A stretch of DNA of 64,000 nt from Pseudomonadales bacterium (GCA_022821865.1 JAJECW010000027.1:1-64000); one strand, 5' to 3'. Numbered from the stretch's first letter, positions 8,004 through 16,538 are shown. Made by a program: numbers and translations. The notes: a model not told the origin generated them from the sequence alone.

Positions 8004-9697
8004 GTTCTTGTCCGTAAACTCCGTTTTCTGGTCTTTTTTCGTTTGCCGATTCCGTCCGATTGGTTGTGACCGGGTGTCCGGGAGGCGGTTTTTCTTCGAT
8101 CCAGCGGGGGTTTGCGTCGTTTCCGGCGCGATCCGGCCCGCCGGGCCTTGCCGGGGCCGAAGCGAGCCCCCGGCGGGCGATTCCGGTTACTGGACCGTTC
8201 GGTTCGAGGCTTTCCGGCGGATTACCCGGGCCGCAGCCGGGCGAGCCGCGCCAGGTTGTGCGCGAAGACCGCGGAATGCACCCAGGCCTGGAAGCGCGCA
8301 AGACCGCGCCAGCGGCATCGTCCGAGGCCGAAGCAGCGCTTCAGCCAGGAGATGCCCGCCTCGACGCCGGCGCGGAAGCGGCGGAGCCGCTCGAAGAGCC
8401 ACGGCGAGGACGTCATGTCCTCTTCTTTCAGCCCGCGCTTCCTGCTGAACACGGCGTGTTTCACGCCCATCTCCCTGGCGCCTCGCAAATTCTCGCGGGA
8501 GGCGTAGCCGCCGTCGAAGGCGGCATGGGTCGGGGCGTTGCCGTAGTGCGCGCGATGCCGCCGGAGCATCGGCAGGCAGCGGGCGCTGTCCGCCGGATTG
8601 CCGGATTCCACCACCACGTCCAGCACCAGGCCGCTGCGCCCGGTCGCCAGATTGATCTTGTGCCCGTAAGCGGTCTCCCGCCCGCCCTTGCGGATGATGT
8701 CGGTGTGCGGCTCGAACAGGCTCACGATCTTCTCGCCGGCCGGCACGTTCTCCTCCAGCAGAACGCGCCGCGCGGACTGGACCGCCACCGCCTTCAGCAA
8801 GCCGGCGTAATGGTCGGCGCATTCCAGCCAGCTCGCGGACCAGGGCGCGCCCGATTCCGTCACCGCCGGCCGGGCCGCCTCCAGGTCGCCGAGCGTGTCG
8901 ACGGCGATCCGCAACAACTGCCGGTACAGCATGACCCGCGCCGCCTTCCCCCGCTTCGTCCGAATCGCCAGACAGCGGCGCCTGGCGGCGCGGCGGCGGT
9001 CGCGGCAGGGAACCGCCGACTTGCCCAGTCGCTCCCGCGCCTCCGCCAGCAAACCCGCCAGCACACGCACGCCGTCGTACAGCAGGCGGCTGTCCGAAGG
9101 CGCCAGTATGTGCGTCTCCGTCACCGTGCTGTCGACCCGCACCCGTTCGCCCGTTTCCACCCCGGCCGCCCGCGCCGCGTCCAGCAGGCAACGGTTGACG
9201 CGCTCCCAGGTCTCCGCCGACACCGCGCAAACCCCGGACTGCAAAGCGGACTTCTTCGGCGGCGGCAGCGGTTCCAACCGCGCGAAACGGCGCGCCGACA
9301 GCGAATCCGTCAACGCGAACGCCAGACCGCGCCAGGTCGCGCCGCGCAGGTGCTTGAGAACGGCACACCGCAAAACCGTCTCGCAACTCAATCCGGCACG
9401 GCCTACCGCGTCCTGGGCGCCGAGATCGGCGGCTACCGCATCGAGCAGTTCGGGATGCCCGTCAAGCCAGTTCGAGATCGATTCCAGCTCCTCGCCCAAG
9501 GGATGGTCAACGGGATCGGATTCCAATAGACTTGTCTGTGTCGTGCGCTTGACCCGCATGGCAACCCTCCGGCGTTTTGGTGTGTCTTTTTGTTGATTCG
9601 AGACCAACGCAAAGATACCCAAAACGCTGGAACCTTTCCAGGATTTCCAGCAGTTTGTTCAATCAAATCAGTTAGTTGAGAGTTTACGGACAAGAAC
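8004..9697 (-). mobile_element. Intact insertion sequence, 1694 bp, 18-bp inverted repeats, 6-bp target duplication
   Basis: Ends are perfect 18-bp inverted repeats GTTCTTGTCCGTAAACTC (8004-8021 and complement at 9680-9697). The target duplication TAATGT is at 7998-8003 and 9698-9703. One transposase gene is encoded on the minus strand. Both ends and the duplication are intact, so insertion is probably recent. A degenerate relic of the same family lies at about 42785-43081. Confidence 0.95.
8222..9559 (-). CDS. DDE transposase (IS5/ISNCY-like)
   Basis: 445 residues from ATG 9559, chosen because GGAGGG lies ~6 nt upstream; a longer frame reaching 9622 has no such site. Acidic residues of the DDE triad appear in RVDSTVTET (Asp), FDGGYASREN (Asp) and GVEAGISWLKRCFGLGRCRWRG (Glu). 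The blocks VDSTVTETHI...DSRLLYDGVRVL and YGHKINLATG resemble ISNCY-type transposases, but the exact IS family cannot be fixed without a database. It fills most of the IS and appears full length. Confidence 0.9.
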   Translation of the reverse strand: MRVKRTTQTSLLESDPVDHPLGEELESISNWLDGHPELLDAVAADLGAQDAVGRAGLSCETVLRCAVLKHLRGATWRGLAFALTDSLSARRFARLEPLPPPKKSALQSGVCAVSAETWERVNRCLLDAARAAGVETGERVRVDSTVTETHILAPSDSRLLYDGVRVLAGLLAEARERLGKSAVPCRDRRRAARRRCLAIRTKRGKAARVMLYRQLLRIAVDTLGDLEAARPAVTESGAPWSASWLECADHYAGLLKAVAVQSARRVLLEENVPAGEKIVSLFEPHTDIIRKGGRETAYGHKINLATGRSGLVLDVVVESGNPADSARCLPMLRRHRAHYGNAPTHAAFDGGYASRENLRGAREMGVKHAVFSRKRGLKEEDMTSSPWLFERLRRFRAGVEAGISWLKRCFGLGRCRWRGLARFQAWVHSAVFAHNLARLARLRPG

Positions 9698-9823
9698 TAA
9701 TGTCATAGAAGAGGTCGTAGACATCTTGCATTGCGGCTTGAAAATCAAGAACCCGAAGTGCGTAGGGCAATTGCAAGTCAGTGTTGAATTCTCCGATATC
9801 AACGTTGTTTCGGACATGTGGCA

Positions 9824-10492
9824 TCACTTTTCCTCGATAATTGTGACTGCTAGGTTAGTCCTTCCCGGCGGGCTTCGCATCAGTTCGGACAGTAACAGAG
9901 TTTCCATTCCCAAACCCCCGGCCTCTACATGGCCGGCCGCCGCCAGCCGCGCGGCGTCGGGCTTGTTCTGGTTGAGTTTCCAGGTGCCATCCACCGCCTC
10001 GATTTCAAGTTCGATCGGAAGGATCGCCCGCATCAGCGCCTGCAATTGACGTTCGGGCACCTTGTCGACGCGCCAGGGCGGTTTGGGGAGAAGCCGCTGT
10101 TCGAATTTTGCGGACATTGCTTCCAGGTGATCCCGCAACGCCTCTATCGGGCGCAGCCTGAGGCGTCCCCATAGATGCACCGCCACATAGTTCCACGTCG
10201 GCACCTGTCCGGGATCAGTCTCATACCAGTCAGGAGAGATGTATCCGTCCGGGCCGCTGACAGCCAGAACGGCTCGTCGCTCGCCTTCCTCAAGCAAACC
10301 CAGAATCGGGTTCGGCCGAGAGAGGTGAGCGTGAACGAGTTCACCGTCTTCCGCGAGCAGAAACGGAACATGGCTAAGCAACGGGCTCTGCGCATCGTCC
10401 GCGTTCAGCGCAAGCACGCCAAATCCCCTTTCGCTTGCAAAGGAAAGATTGGTCTGGCGCGATGCCTTCCGAAATTGCGGCGATGGATGCAT
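9824..10492 (-). CDS. PaiB-like FMN-binding protein
   Basis: 222 residues. MHPSPQFR at the start, FGVLALNADDAQSPLLSHVPFLL, VSGPDGYISPDWYE and the VPTWNYVAVHLWGRLR block match the PaiB family (FMN-binding split-barrel, called negative transcriptional regulators; flavin/oxidoreductase or regulatory role uncertain). The stop TGA overlaps the ATG of the broken endonuclease gene by one base, so the two were probably co-translated. Intact. The family call is firm, function less so. Confidence 0.82.
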   Translation of the reverse strand: MHPSPQFRKASRQTNLSFASERGFGVLALNADDAQSPLLSHVPFLLAEDGELVHAHLSRPNPILGLLEEGERRAVLAVSGPDGYISPDWYETDPGQVPTWNYVAVHLWGRLRLRPIEALRDHLEAMSAKFEQRLLPKPPWRVDKVPERQLQALMRAILPIELEIEAVDGTWKLNQNKPDAARLAAAGHVEAGGLGMETLLLSELMRSPPGRTNLAVTIIEEK

Positions 10493-10637
10493 GAGTTTCT
10501 GAACTGCTGAATCAGGAATTGGCGATCTGCTAAGGTTCGCGGCAAGTGTAGCAAATCAGTCATTGGTCACGTCCCGCGAGCTGGCGAAATGCACTTTTGT
10601 CGAGTAGCCTCACATTGAGAAATACGGGGAGAAATTC

Positions 10638-10766
10638 ATGGAAGCATTAGCAGCTGTTGCATTCGTTTTCGGAATGCTGGGGGTCGTCGCGTTCATGCGC
10701 ATGGAAAAACTGATCAGAGCCCTGAAAGAAAAAGGCGTTCTGGATGACGATTACAAATATGAGTAG
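10638..10766 (+). CDS. 42-residue single-pass membrane protein
   Basis: ATG 10638 is preceded by a GGGGAGA ribosome site at ~10627-10633. The 42-residue product has one hydrophobic helix (LAAVAFVFGMLGVVAF) followed by a charged cytoplasmic-type tail (MRMEKLIRALKEKGVLDDDYKYE). It lies alone between the divergent PaiB-like gene and the convergent AbiEii-like gene. Length, start site and amphipathic charge pattern argue for a real small protein; no family is recognised. Confidence 0.6.
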   Translation: MEALAAVAFVFGMLGVVAFMRMEKLIRALKEKGVLDDDYKYE

Positions 10767-10781
10767 GAAGGAGTGGGTCAG

Positions 10782-11681
10782 TCAGTCCTGAGCCAATTGC
10801 AGGATTTGCTCAATGAGGCTGCTGACTTCTCGTTGGCGCAGGGTCTGGGCTTCGCGCTGGTAGGCTGTGGCGCTATTGTAGCCCTCGAAGCGAGCTACCG
10901 CCACAGGGCCGTCCTTCCGAAATCCTTCGATCTTGTCCTCGCTCGCAAATCGACCTCTTAGAATTGAAAGACTTCCGCGAATAACAGCGACGTGTCGGCC
11001 CCGCAGGGCATCGCGAAACATTTCTGCGACACTTGCGAGGCCGCCAGGTGCGTGTTCAATGCAGTAAATGAGATCATATGCGTCCTTGGGCTCGGCTCGA
11101 TGATCGAAGGCGAAAGTCTTCAGGCAAGTGAAACTGACCAGATTGGCGTGCTTGATCTGTTCGACAGCTATGCCACCGTCGCCAAGGAGTTCTGCCTTGA
11201 TCTCCGAAATTTGATGCAAGTCGAAGACGATCGAAGAATGCGGAATGTTAAGCGCGGAGATTTTTCCCTTCGTCGGCAAAGGCTCGACCTTGCCGCCGGC
11301 GATCTCGGGCGCATCCGCGAGCAATTCGACCACCATCAACGCACCAAGTTCCGTGCGAGTCTGCCAGCGCCATGACAGCTTCTGTCCCTGGTCATTTGTC
11401 GACCGCTCAAATCCCATCCTACGCAGATTCTGCTCGAGCGTTTGATAGCCTGCCGTATCCGCCAGAATATGAAGATCGATGACGATGTCCACATCGCGTG
11501 TGCCGGCATGAGGAGGCGCTGCCGTTGATTCGGCCCCCACCAGATATCTCGGCGTCAAGCCGCCTATCAGATACACCGATTCCTTCCAGGGACCAAGCCC
11601 GCGCAGCAGCGTCACGAGAACGCGCTCGCAGTCTTGAGTGTATTTATCGCTATATCCTGTGAACGTGGCGGGTTTTTCCAT
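10782..11681 (-). CDS. AbiEii-like nucleotidyltransferase (type IV toxin candidate)
   Basis: 299 residues with a nucleotidyltransferase fold signature: YLIGGLTPRYLVG near the N-terminus (GG helix) followed by GTRDVDIVIDLH, where the Asp pair would bind metal. AbiEii/AbiGii toxins transfer nucleotides to host RNA to abort phage growth. Lies immediately downstream of the AbiEi-like gene, sharing base 11681, as in type IV toxin-antitoxin operons. The DUF-level similarity is inferred from motifs; it could instead be a related minimal nucleotidyltransferase. Confidence 0.7.
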   Translation of the reverse strand: MEKPATFTGYSDKYTQDCERVLVTLLRGLGPWKESVYLIGGLTPRYLVGAESTAAPPHAGTRDVDIVIDLHILADTAGYQTLEQNLRRMGFERSTNDQGQKLSWRWQTRTELGALMVVELLADAPEIAGGKVEPLPTKGKISALNIPHSSIVFDLHQISEIKAELLGDGGIAVEQIKHANLVSFTCLKTFAFDHRAEPKDAYDLIYCIEHAPGGLASVAEMFRDALRGRHVAVIRGSLSILRGRFASEDKIEGFRKDGPVAVARFEGYNSATAYQREAQTLRQREVSSLIEQILQLAQD

Positions 11682-12787
11682 CAGAATCCAATCCTTTCCC
11701 GGCGCAGGTGTTTCGCCAGGTCCCTGGCGCGGCCCTCGCCGCGCATCAGGTCCAGATATACTTGAACAGGACTCGCAAGCCAGGCGTCCCCCACCTTTTC
11801 TCGAAAGAGCATTTCCGCTGTTGACTTGACGTCTGATACCGCCAGGTTCGCCCCCTGGTCGACAACGCGGGCTTCAAGTGATTCCAGGGACGCGTATGCC
11901 GCCGGACTCGCCAGGAGCAGGCAATGGACCTGAGAAACAGATGTCAAAAAAGGCGCATACAGTTGACCCGCCATCTCATGGGTTATTGCGTATTCGGCGT
12001 TGTTCGAGGCGCAGGCCTCGGCAAACCGTTCAAGCAACTCGCCTGCGCGCACCGACGGAACGAAGTAACGTCGCAGTGCTGGCGGCCGCATCACCGCGAG
12101 CTGTTGCTCCCACGCATCCAGTAAAGCACCCGGTTGCAGCAGTTGACGTTTCTTGCCCGGACCCTGCCCCCGCGACTCCACCCAATCGAACCTTTCCAGT
12201 TCCGTCAGCACACTTGAAGCCGTGGCGGGCGAGACTTGAGCGTCCTCTGCTACCTCACTAACTCCCAACCAGTCTCCGTGGCGATTCAGAGCGGTGTGCA
12301 GCACTTGCGCACTGCGCCCCGAGAACAGGGAGCGCATGGATTTCAACTGGCTTTTCGGGGGCGGCTTTTCCACATAGACGTAGATTTTCCCGGCAGGGAG
12401 AAAAAGACTGCCTCCGCTGTCATAGTAGCCGACTCCCTCTTCCCGCAGCAGATCCTTCGCTCCAGGTGAAATCGATTCGGCGATCAGACAGGAAACCGCG
12501 CGCCTTTTTCCGACCGTATGCGACCGATGATCGTGTGGGACATCTCGAACTTTCCACAGCAGTTGCTTGACGTCGCGGGGAAACAGGGTTTTTTTCTGCT
12601 CTACCAGCAGAGTCACCTTGTCCTGGCCCAGTTTGAGGTCAACCTGGGTGTCATGGCCCTGGGCCGGTTCTCCGACCCGCGACACCCCACTCAACCGTAC
12701 CTGAGCGCCGGGCAATCCCTGTAGCGCTTCAAGGAACCCGTCAATAAGCTGTTCTTCCAAAACAAAGTCATGCATTGACCTTTCCAT
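11681..12787 (-). CDS. AbiEi-like winged-helix antitoxin/regulator
   Basis: 368 residues. Residues ~40-80 have a nuclease-fold-like VDLKLGQDKVTLLVEQKK block; ~165-215 is a winged helix (GVSEVAEDAQVSPATASSVLTELERFDWVESRGQGPGKKRQL). This layout fits large AbiEi-type antitoxins, which autorepress the operon and neutralise the nucleotidyltransferase. The ATG at 12787 has AGAGAA upstream; an in-frame ATG at 12775 with GGAAAGG is an alternative. It is followed without gap by the AbiEii-like gene. The pairing supports the call more than the sequence alone does. Confidence 0.65.
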   Translation of the reverse strand: MERSMHDFVLEEQLIDGFLEALQGLPGAQVRLSGVSRVGEPAQGHDTQVDLKLGQDKVTLLVEQKKTLFPRDVKQLLWKVRDVPHDHRSHTVGKRRAVSCLIAESISPGAKDLLREEGVGYYDSGGSLFLPAGKIYVYVEKPPPKSQLKSMRSLFSGRSAQVLHTALNRHGDWLGVSEVAEDAQVSPATASSVLTELERFDWVESRGQGPGKKRQLLQPGALLDAWEQQLAVMRPPALRRYFVPSVRAGELLERFAEACASNNAEYAITHEMAGQLYAPFLTSVSQVHCLLLASPAAYASLESLEARVVDQGANLAVSDVKSTAEMLFREKVGDAWLASPVQVYLDLMRGEGRARDLAKHLRRERIGF

Positions 12788-12799
12788 ATATTCTCTGTG

Positions 12800-12863
12800 C
12801 AGTAAATAACACGATTCTAGCAGATATTCCGAAGAAGTATCATATTCGCCGAACAGTAAATAA
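12800..12863. promoter_or_regulatory. Two direct repeats CAGTAAATAA upstream of the AbiE-like operon
   Basis: CAGTAAATAA occurs at 12800-12809 and 12854-12863, 54 bp apart, in the AT-rich stretch just upstream of the antitoxin start at 12787. AbiEi antitoxins bind repeats in their own promoter, so these are candidate operators. Direct observation for the repeats, inference for the role. Confidence 0.45.
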
Positions 12864-12913
12864 TATCGAAATCGCGAATATGAAATCGCGGCGAGCCAAG
12901 CTGCAGAGAACTG

Positions 12914-13774
12914 TCAGCCGCCCCGTCTTCCCGTGCGCAGGGCGCGCTGGCTTCTTTCGAGGCGCTTGAGGTGATCGTTGAGCAGGGGCTTGCGGTGCAT
13001 CGCGACGCCGGCGCCCAGGGCATCGATAACGGCCAGATGGGCGATGCGCGAAGAAACCGGGGCGAAATCCTGGTACTCCTCGCGCACATTGACGTGGATG
13101 GGGATGCTGCAGATGTCGCTCAAGGGAGTGTTGTTCGGCGCGAGGCCGATCACCGTGGCGCCGGCTTCCATGGCGAGCCGGACGCTGTCGAGCAGGGCCC
13201 GGGTCTGGCCCGACTGGGATATCGCAATCACCACATCCCGCGAATCGAGGGAAATCGCCGACATGTGCTGGATGTGCGGGTCGGTATAGGCCGCGGTGAC
13301 GAGTTGCAGGCGGAAGAACTTGTGCTGGGCATCCGCCGCCACCGAGCCGGAAGCGCCGAAGCCATAGAATTCCACCCGCCGGGCGCGGATGATCGCGTCA
13401 ATAGCCCGCTCGAGCGCCGCCGGGTCAAGCTCGTCCCGCACCCCGAGCAGCGAACCCACAGTGCTGTCGAAAACCTTGTTGCGGATATCCCGCACCGTGT
13501 CCTTGTCGTCCACTGCGAACTGGGTATAGACATCGCCAAGCCCCGCCTGCTGGGCGAGCTGAAGCTTGAAAGCCTGAAAGCCCTTGCAGCCCACCGCGCG
13601 GCAAAAGCGGATGACCGTCGGGTCGCTCACTCCGGCCTGTTCGGCAAGGTCCACCACCCGCATGCCGATCACTTCATTGACGTGGGCAAGCACATAATTG
13701 GCGACCTTGGCTTCGGATTTGCGCAGTTGCCGCCGGGAATCGGCAATGCGCCGGATCAGATTGGGAGATTCCAT
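12914..13774 (-). CDS. RpiR/MurR-family transcriptional regulator (HexR-like)
   Basis: 286 residues from ATG 13774 (MESPNLIRRIADSRRQLRKSEAKVANYVL...). N-terminal HTH_6 helix-turn-helix (residues ~1-77, with MRVVDLAEQAGVSDPTVIRFCRAVGCKGFQAFKLQL) and C-terminal SIS sugar-phosphate binding domain (~125-260, ISQSGQT). These regulators sense sugar phosphates; HexR, its nearest style, controls central carbon genes. A longer open frame extends upstream to 14008 but overlaps the divergent acyltransferase gene and lacks family similarity. Targets unknown; the sugar-oxidation cluster lies nearby but on its own strand block. Confidence 0.9.
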   Translation of the reverse strand: MESPNLIRRIADSRRQLRKSEAKVANYVLAHVNEVIGMRVVDLAEQAGVSDPTVIRFCRAVGCKGFQAFKLQLAQQAGLGDVYTQFAVDDKDTVRDIRNKVFDSTVGSLLGVRDELDPAALERAIDAIIRARRVEFYGFGASGSVAADAQHKFFRLQLVTAAYTDPHIQHMSAISLDSRDVVIAISQSGQTRALLDSVRLAMEAGATVIGLAPNNTPLSDICSIPIHVNVREEYQDFAPVSSRIAHLAVIDALGAGVAMHRKPLLNDHLKRLERSQRALRTGRRGG

Positions 13775-13862
13775 GGAGTAGCACACTGGGCCGGACGCTG
13801 AGAAGCGGTACAATGCTACTGCAAGCCGCATTCCGCCGCATTCGTTCCAGGGAAACGACATC

Positions 13863-15062
13863 ATGACCGCAGGCTCCCAGGCCCGGGCGCTGCCGAAAAA
13901 TGAACCGGCGCCGGAAATCCATCCAGTGAAAGCAAGGTTTGTCGATTCCATCGCCGAAATCGGGCAGCGGGACTGGAATGCGCTCACCGGAATCCGTAAT
14001 CCCTTCATGCGCTACGAGTTCCTCCACGCGCTGGAAAGCACGGGCTGCACAGGCCCTGACAGCGGCTGGCTGCCGCGGCATCTTGTCCTGCATCAGGGCG
14101 GCGCCTGCCGCGGCATTGTGCCGCTGTACAGCAAGACCCATAGCTGGGGCGAATATGTGTTCGACTGGTCCTGGGCCAACGCCTACCAGCAGCATGGCCT
14201 TCCCTACTATCCCAAATTCGTCACCAGCGCGCCCTTCACACCATCCACCGGCCAGCGCCTGTTCGGCATGGCCGGCAGCCATTTGCCGCTGGTGGTGGAG
14301 CAGATCCGGCGCCGCGCCGAGCGCGATGGCGCCTCTTCCTGGCATGTGCTGTTTCCCACCGGGGAAGAGGCCCGGCTGTTACGCCAGCAGAATCTGCATA
14401 TCCGCCGGGGCGCCCAGTTCCAGTGGCGCAATCGCGATTACCGCAGCTTCGATGACTTTCTCGCAGGCCTGGTTTCGCGCAAACGCAAGACCCTGCGCAA
14501 GGAACGCCGCCGCGTGGGCGAGCAGGACATCGGCTTTCGCGTCACCGAAGGGCCGGAAATCAGCGAAGCGCAATGGGCGGACTTTTACCTGTTCTATCAG
14601 AACACCTATCTGCAAAGGGGGATGCAGGGCTATCTCAGCCTGGAGTTCTTTCACCGCATCGCCGCCTCCATGCCCGGGCAGCTCTTGCTGATCAATGCGT
14701 CCCATGGCGGGCAAGATATCGCCGCCGCGCTGTTCTTCCGCAATGACGAGACCCTGTTCGGGCGCTACTGGGGCTGCCGGGAGGAGCGCGAACACCTGCA
14801 TTTTGAGACTTGCTACTACCAGGGGCTCGATTACGCCATCGCCAACGGCCTGCAACGCTTCGACTCGGGCGCCCAGGGCGAACACAAGATCCAGCGGGGA
14901 TTCGAGCCGGTGACCACAAGTTCGGCCCACTGGCTCGCCAACCCGGAATTCCACCGCGCCGTGGGCCAGTTCGTGGCCCGGGAAAAGGATCATATCGAAG
15001 CCTACCAACAGGCGGCGCGCTCGTTGCTGCCTTATCGAGACACCCGGGAGCCCGCGTCATAG
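13863..15062 (+). CDS. GNAT-fold acyltransferase, DUF482/COG3146 type
   Basis: 399 residues. NPFMRYEFLHALE, WGEYVFDWSWANAY, YYPKFVTSAPFTPSTGQRL, FQWRNRDYRSFDDFLAGLVSRKRKTLRKERR and FDSGAQGEHKIQRGFEPV are characteristic of the COG3146 family of predicted N-acyltransferases (peptidogalycan-like). Substrate unknown. Divergent from the RpiR gene across 88 bases. Its stop TAG (15060-15062) touches a fragment of repeat family B. Intact. Confidence 0.9.
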   Translation: MTAGSQARALPKNEPAPEIHPVKARFVDSIAEIGQRDWNALTGIRNPFMRYEFLHALESTGCTGPDSGWLPRHLVLHQGGACRGIVPLYSKTHSWGEYVFDWSWANAYQQHGLPYYPKFVTSAPFTPSTGQRLFGMAGSHLPLVVEQIRRRAERDGASSWHVLFPTGEEARLLRQQNLHIRRGAQFQWRNRDYRSFDDFLAGLVSRKRKTLRKERRRVGEQDIGFRVTEGPEISEAQWADFYLFYQNTYLQRGMQGYLSLEFFHRIAASMPGQLLLINASHGGQDIAAALFFRNDETLFGRYWGCREEREHLHFETCYYQGLDYAIANGLQRFDSGAQGEHKIQRGFEPVTTSSAHWLANPEFHRAVGQFVAREKDHIEAYQQAARSLLPYRDTREPAS

Positions 15063-15079
15063 GAATTCACGGCTGCAAA
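15061..15079 (+). repeat. Terminal fragment of repeat family B
   Basis: Nineteen bases matching the end of family B (AGGAATTCACGGCTGCAAA) abut the stop codon of the preceding gene. The rest of the element is absent, so this is a relic of an insertion at the gene end. Confidence 0.6.
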
Positions 15080-15151
15080 GGCCGCCTTGTGGAGTCCTCT
15101 TTTTCCGGCAGCGGGTGTAACCGCGCTGGTGCCGGGATACGAAAACCCGCG

Positions 15152-16495
15152 CTACATCACGATGGCGTTTTCCAGGCGGCGGAAGCCGCGGAGCCAGACG
15201 AGAATGGTGAACAGCGCCACGGGGGCAAGCAGCCAGGTGATTACATTGGTCTGGTCCTGGCTGCCCAGGCCGGTGAAATGGAGCGTGGCGTAGGCCGCAA
15301 TGCCGAGCAGATGCGCCAGCAGGTAGTAGTTCACGTAAGGCGCGCTGTAGCGATCCACTGGCCAGGGCGATTTCAGCAGCAGCAGCCGCAGGGCGTAGGC
15401 GATACCCAGCAAGTCCGTGGGCCAGAACAGCAGCAGGTTGACGTTGTGGTGCAGATCCTCGTGACCGGACCAGAACCAGCTCCCCAGCATCAGGCAGCCC
15501 AGCAGGCCGCTGAACAGCGAACAGGTCAGGCTCAGCCCGCCGAGCACCCGGTAACTTGCCGGGGGCAGCGAGGCGCGTTGCCGGGTGTGGCTGGAGATCA
15601 TGTGGCGGCTGAAGCGGGGTTTGCGGGTGGTGAGCAACAGCCAGAGCAGCAGCGATGCCATGATCAGCATGAGAACCAGGTAGGCGTTCCATTGTTTCGC
15701 CGGCGGCGGGAACGCGGCCGCCACCCGGGGTTCGGTCAGCAGCCCGAGGCGCTCCCCGGACACAGCCACATCGCTGTGCATGGCCAGCAACTGCCGTCGC
15801 AGCGAAAGCGGCAGGAACATGGCCTCCCATTCGCTCATGGCCCGGTCGATATTGCTGTTCATGCCGATGTCGAGCAGCATGGCGACGGGCGACAGCGATT
15901 CGTAGTGCGACCAGACCACCTGGCGGTAAGTGGTTTCGGTCATGCCGGTGAAATGCTCGCTCAGCCTGCCTTCCAGGGCCTCGTCGAGATAGTCGCGCAG
16001 GCGGGTGGTGCAATTGTCGTCGAAATAGTCATAGGCGTAGACGAGGTTTTCCGGCTCCAGATTCCACATCAGCCGCTGATAGAGCCGGGACTTCTCGGCG
16101 TTGTTGAGATTGATGCGGTCTTCCCAGACGGTTCTTTCCTCCGCCCGGTACCGGGCGTAGGCCTGGGACGTGGGCACGGTGAACAGGCGGTAGTTCATTT
16201 CGCCGAGAAAGAAATTCAGGCCAAAACGGAGCATGCCGCCGCTGGTGTCGAAGCCGCCCCAGTTGAACAGCAGATCGGCGCCGCCGGCCTCATCGCGCAC
16301 GCGCAGGGCGGTGTGGCCGAAGTTGTCCCACAGCCGGTTGCCCACGTCCACGGTAACCAGATAGAAATGCAGGCCGCCCAGATCCTCGGGCTCCGGGTAG
16401 ACGTCAAGTTCATCCAGTGGCGGAACCGCGGCCCTGGCGGCTGCCGCAATCAGCAGAAACCACAGGGCGCAGCCAGCGCGCGGAAGCCCGGACAT
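15152..16495 (-). CDS. DUF4105 (Lnb N-terminal periplasmic) membrane protein
   Basis: 447 residues from ATG 16495. A signal peptide (CALWFLLIAAAARA) is followed by a periplasmic DUF4105 domain (about residues 35-260) with WDNFGHTALRV (His) and YFDDNCTTRLRDYLDEAL (Cys), the likely catalytic residues, then about five transmembrane helices. Pfam relates DUF4105 to Lnb, a lipoprotein N-acylating enzyme; an envelope acyltransfer role is thus plausible. The start was chosen for the signal peptide. Same strand as the DUF1080 gene, 43 bp downstream of it. Confidence 0.8.
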   Translation of the reverse strand: MSGLPRAGCALWFLLIAAAARAAVPPLDELDVYPEPEDLGGLHFYLVTVDVGNRLWDNFGHTALRVRDEAGGADLLFNWGGFDTSGGMLRFGLNFFLGEMNYRLFTVPTSQAYARYRAEERTVWEDRINLNNAEKSRLYQRLMWNLEPENLVYAYDYFDDNCTTRLRDYLDEALEGRLSEHFTGMTETTYRQVVWSHYESLSPVAMLLDIGMNSNIDRAMSEWEAMFLPLSLRRQLLAMHSDVAVSGERLGLLTEPRVAAAFPPPAKQWNAYLVLMLIMASLLLWLLLTTRKPRFSRHMISSHTRQRASLPPASYRVLGGLSLTCSLFSGLLGCLMLGSWFWSGHEDLHHNVNLLLFWPTDLLGIAYALRLLLLKSPWPVDRYSAPYVNYYLLAHLLGIAAYATLHFTGLGSQDQTNVITWLLAPVALFTILVWLRGFRRLENAIVM

Positions 16496-16538
16496 GGCGC
16501 ATCGCCGCAGCCGCGAAACGGACTTATGGGACGGCACA

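Larger units (their letters stand above)
7516..9824 (-). pseudogene. PD-(D/E)XK restriction-endonuclease-like gene split by an IS
   Basis: The gene starts at ATG 9824 (rightmost base) and stops at 7516. The IS at 8004-9697 and one copy of its 6-bp duplication interrupt it after codon ~42. Removing these 1700 bp restores a single 203-codon frame encoding 202 residues. The rebuilt protein carries HPDLVV (Pro92-Asp93) and VEIKST (Glu113, Lys115), spaced as in a PD-(D/E)XK nuclease core. It converges on the methyltransferase gene with a 19-nt overlap, the arrangement of a type II restriction pair. Its start shares one base with the stop of the PaiB-like gene (TGATG). Family assignment rests on the motif and context; inactivation by insertion is direct. 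Confidence 0.85.

Noticed and set aside
8060..9529. A 489-codon plus-strand frame inside the IS
   Set aside because: Antisense of the transposase; the transposase strand has the DDE motifs and ribosome site.
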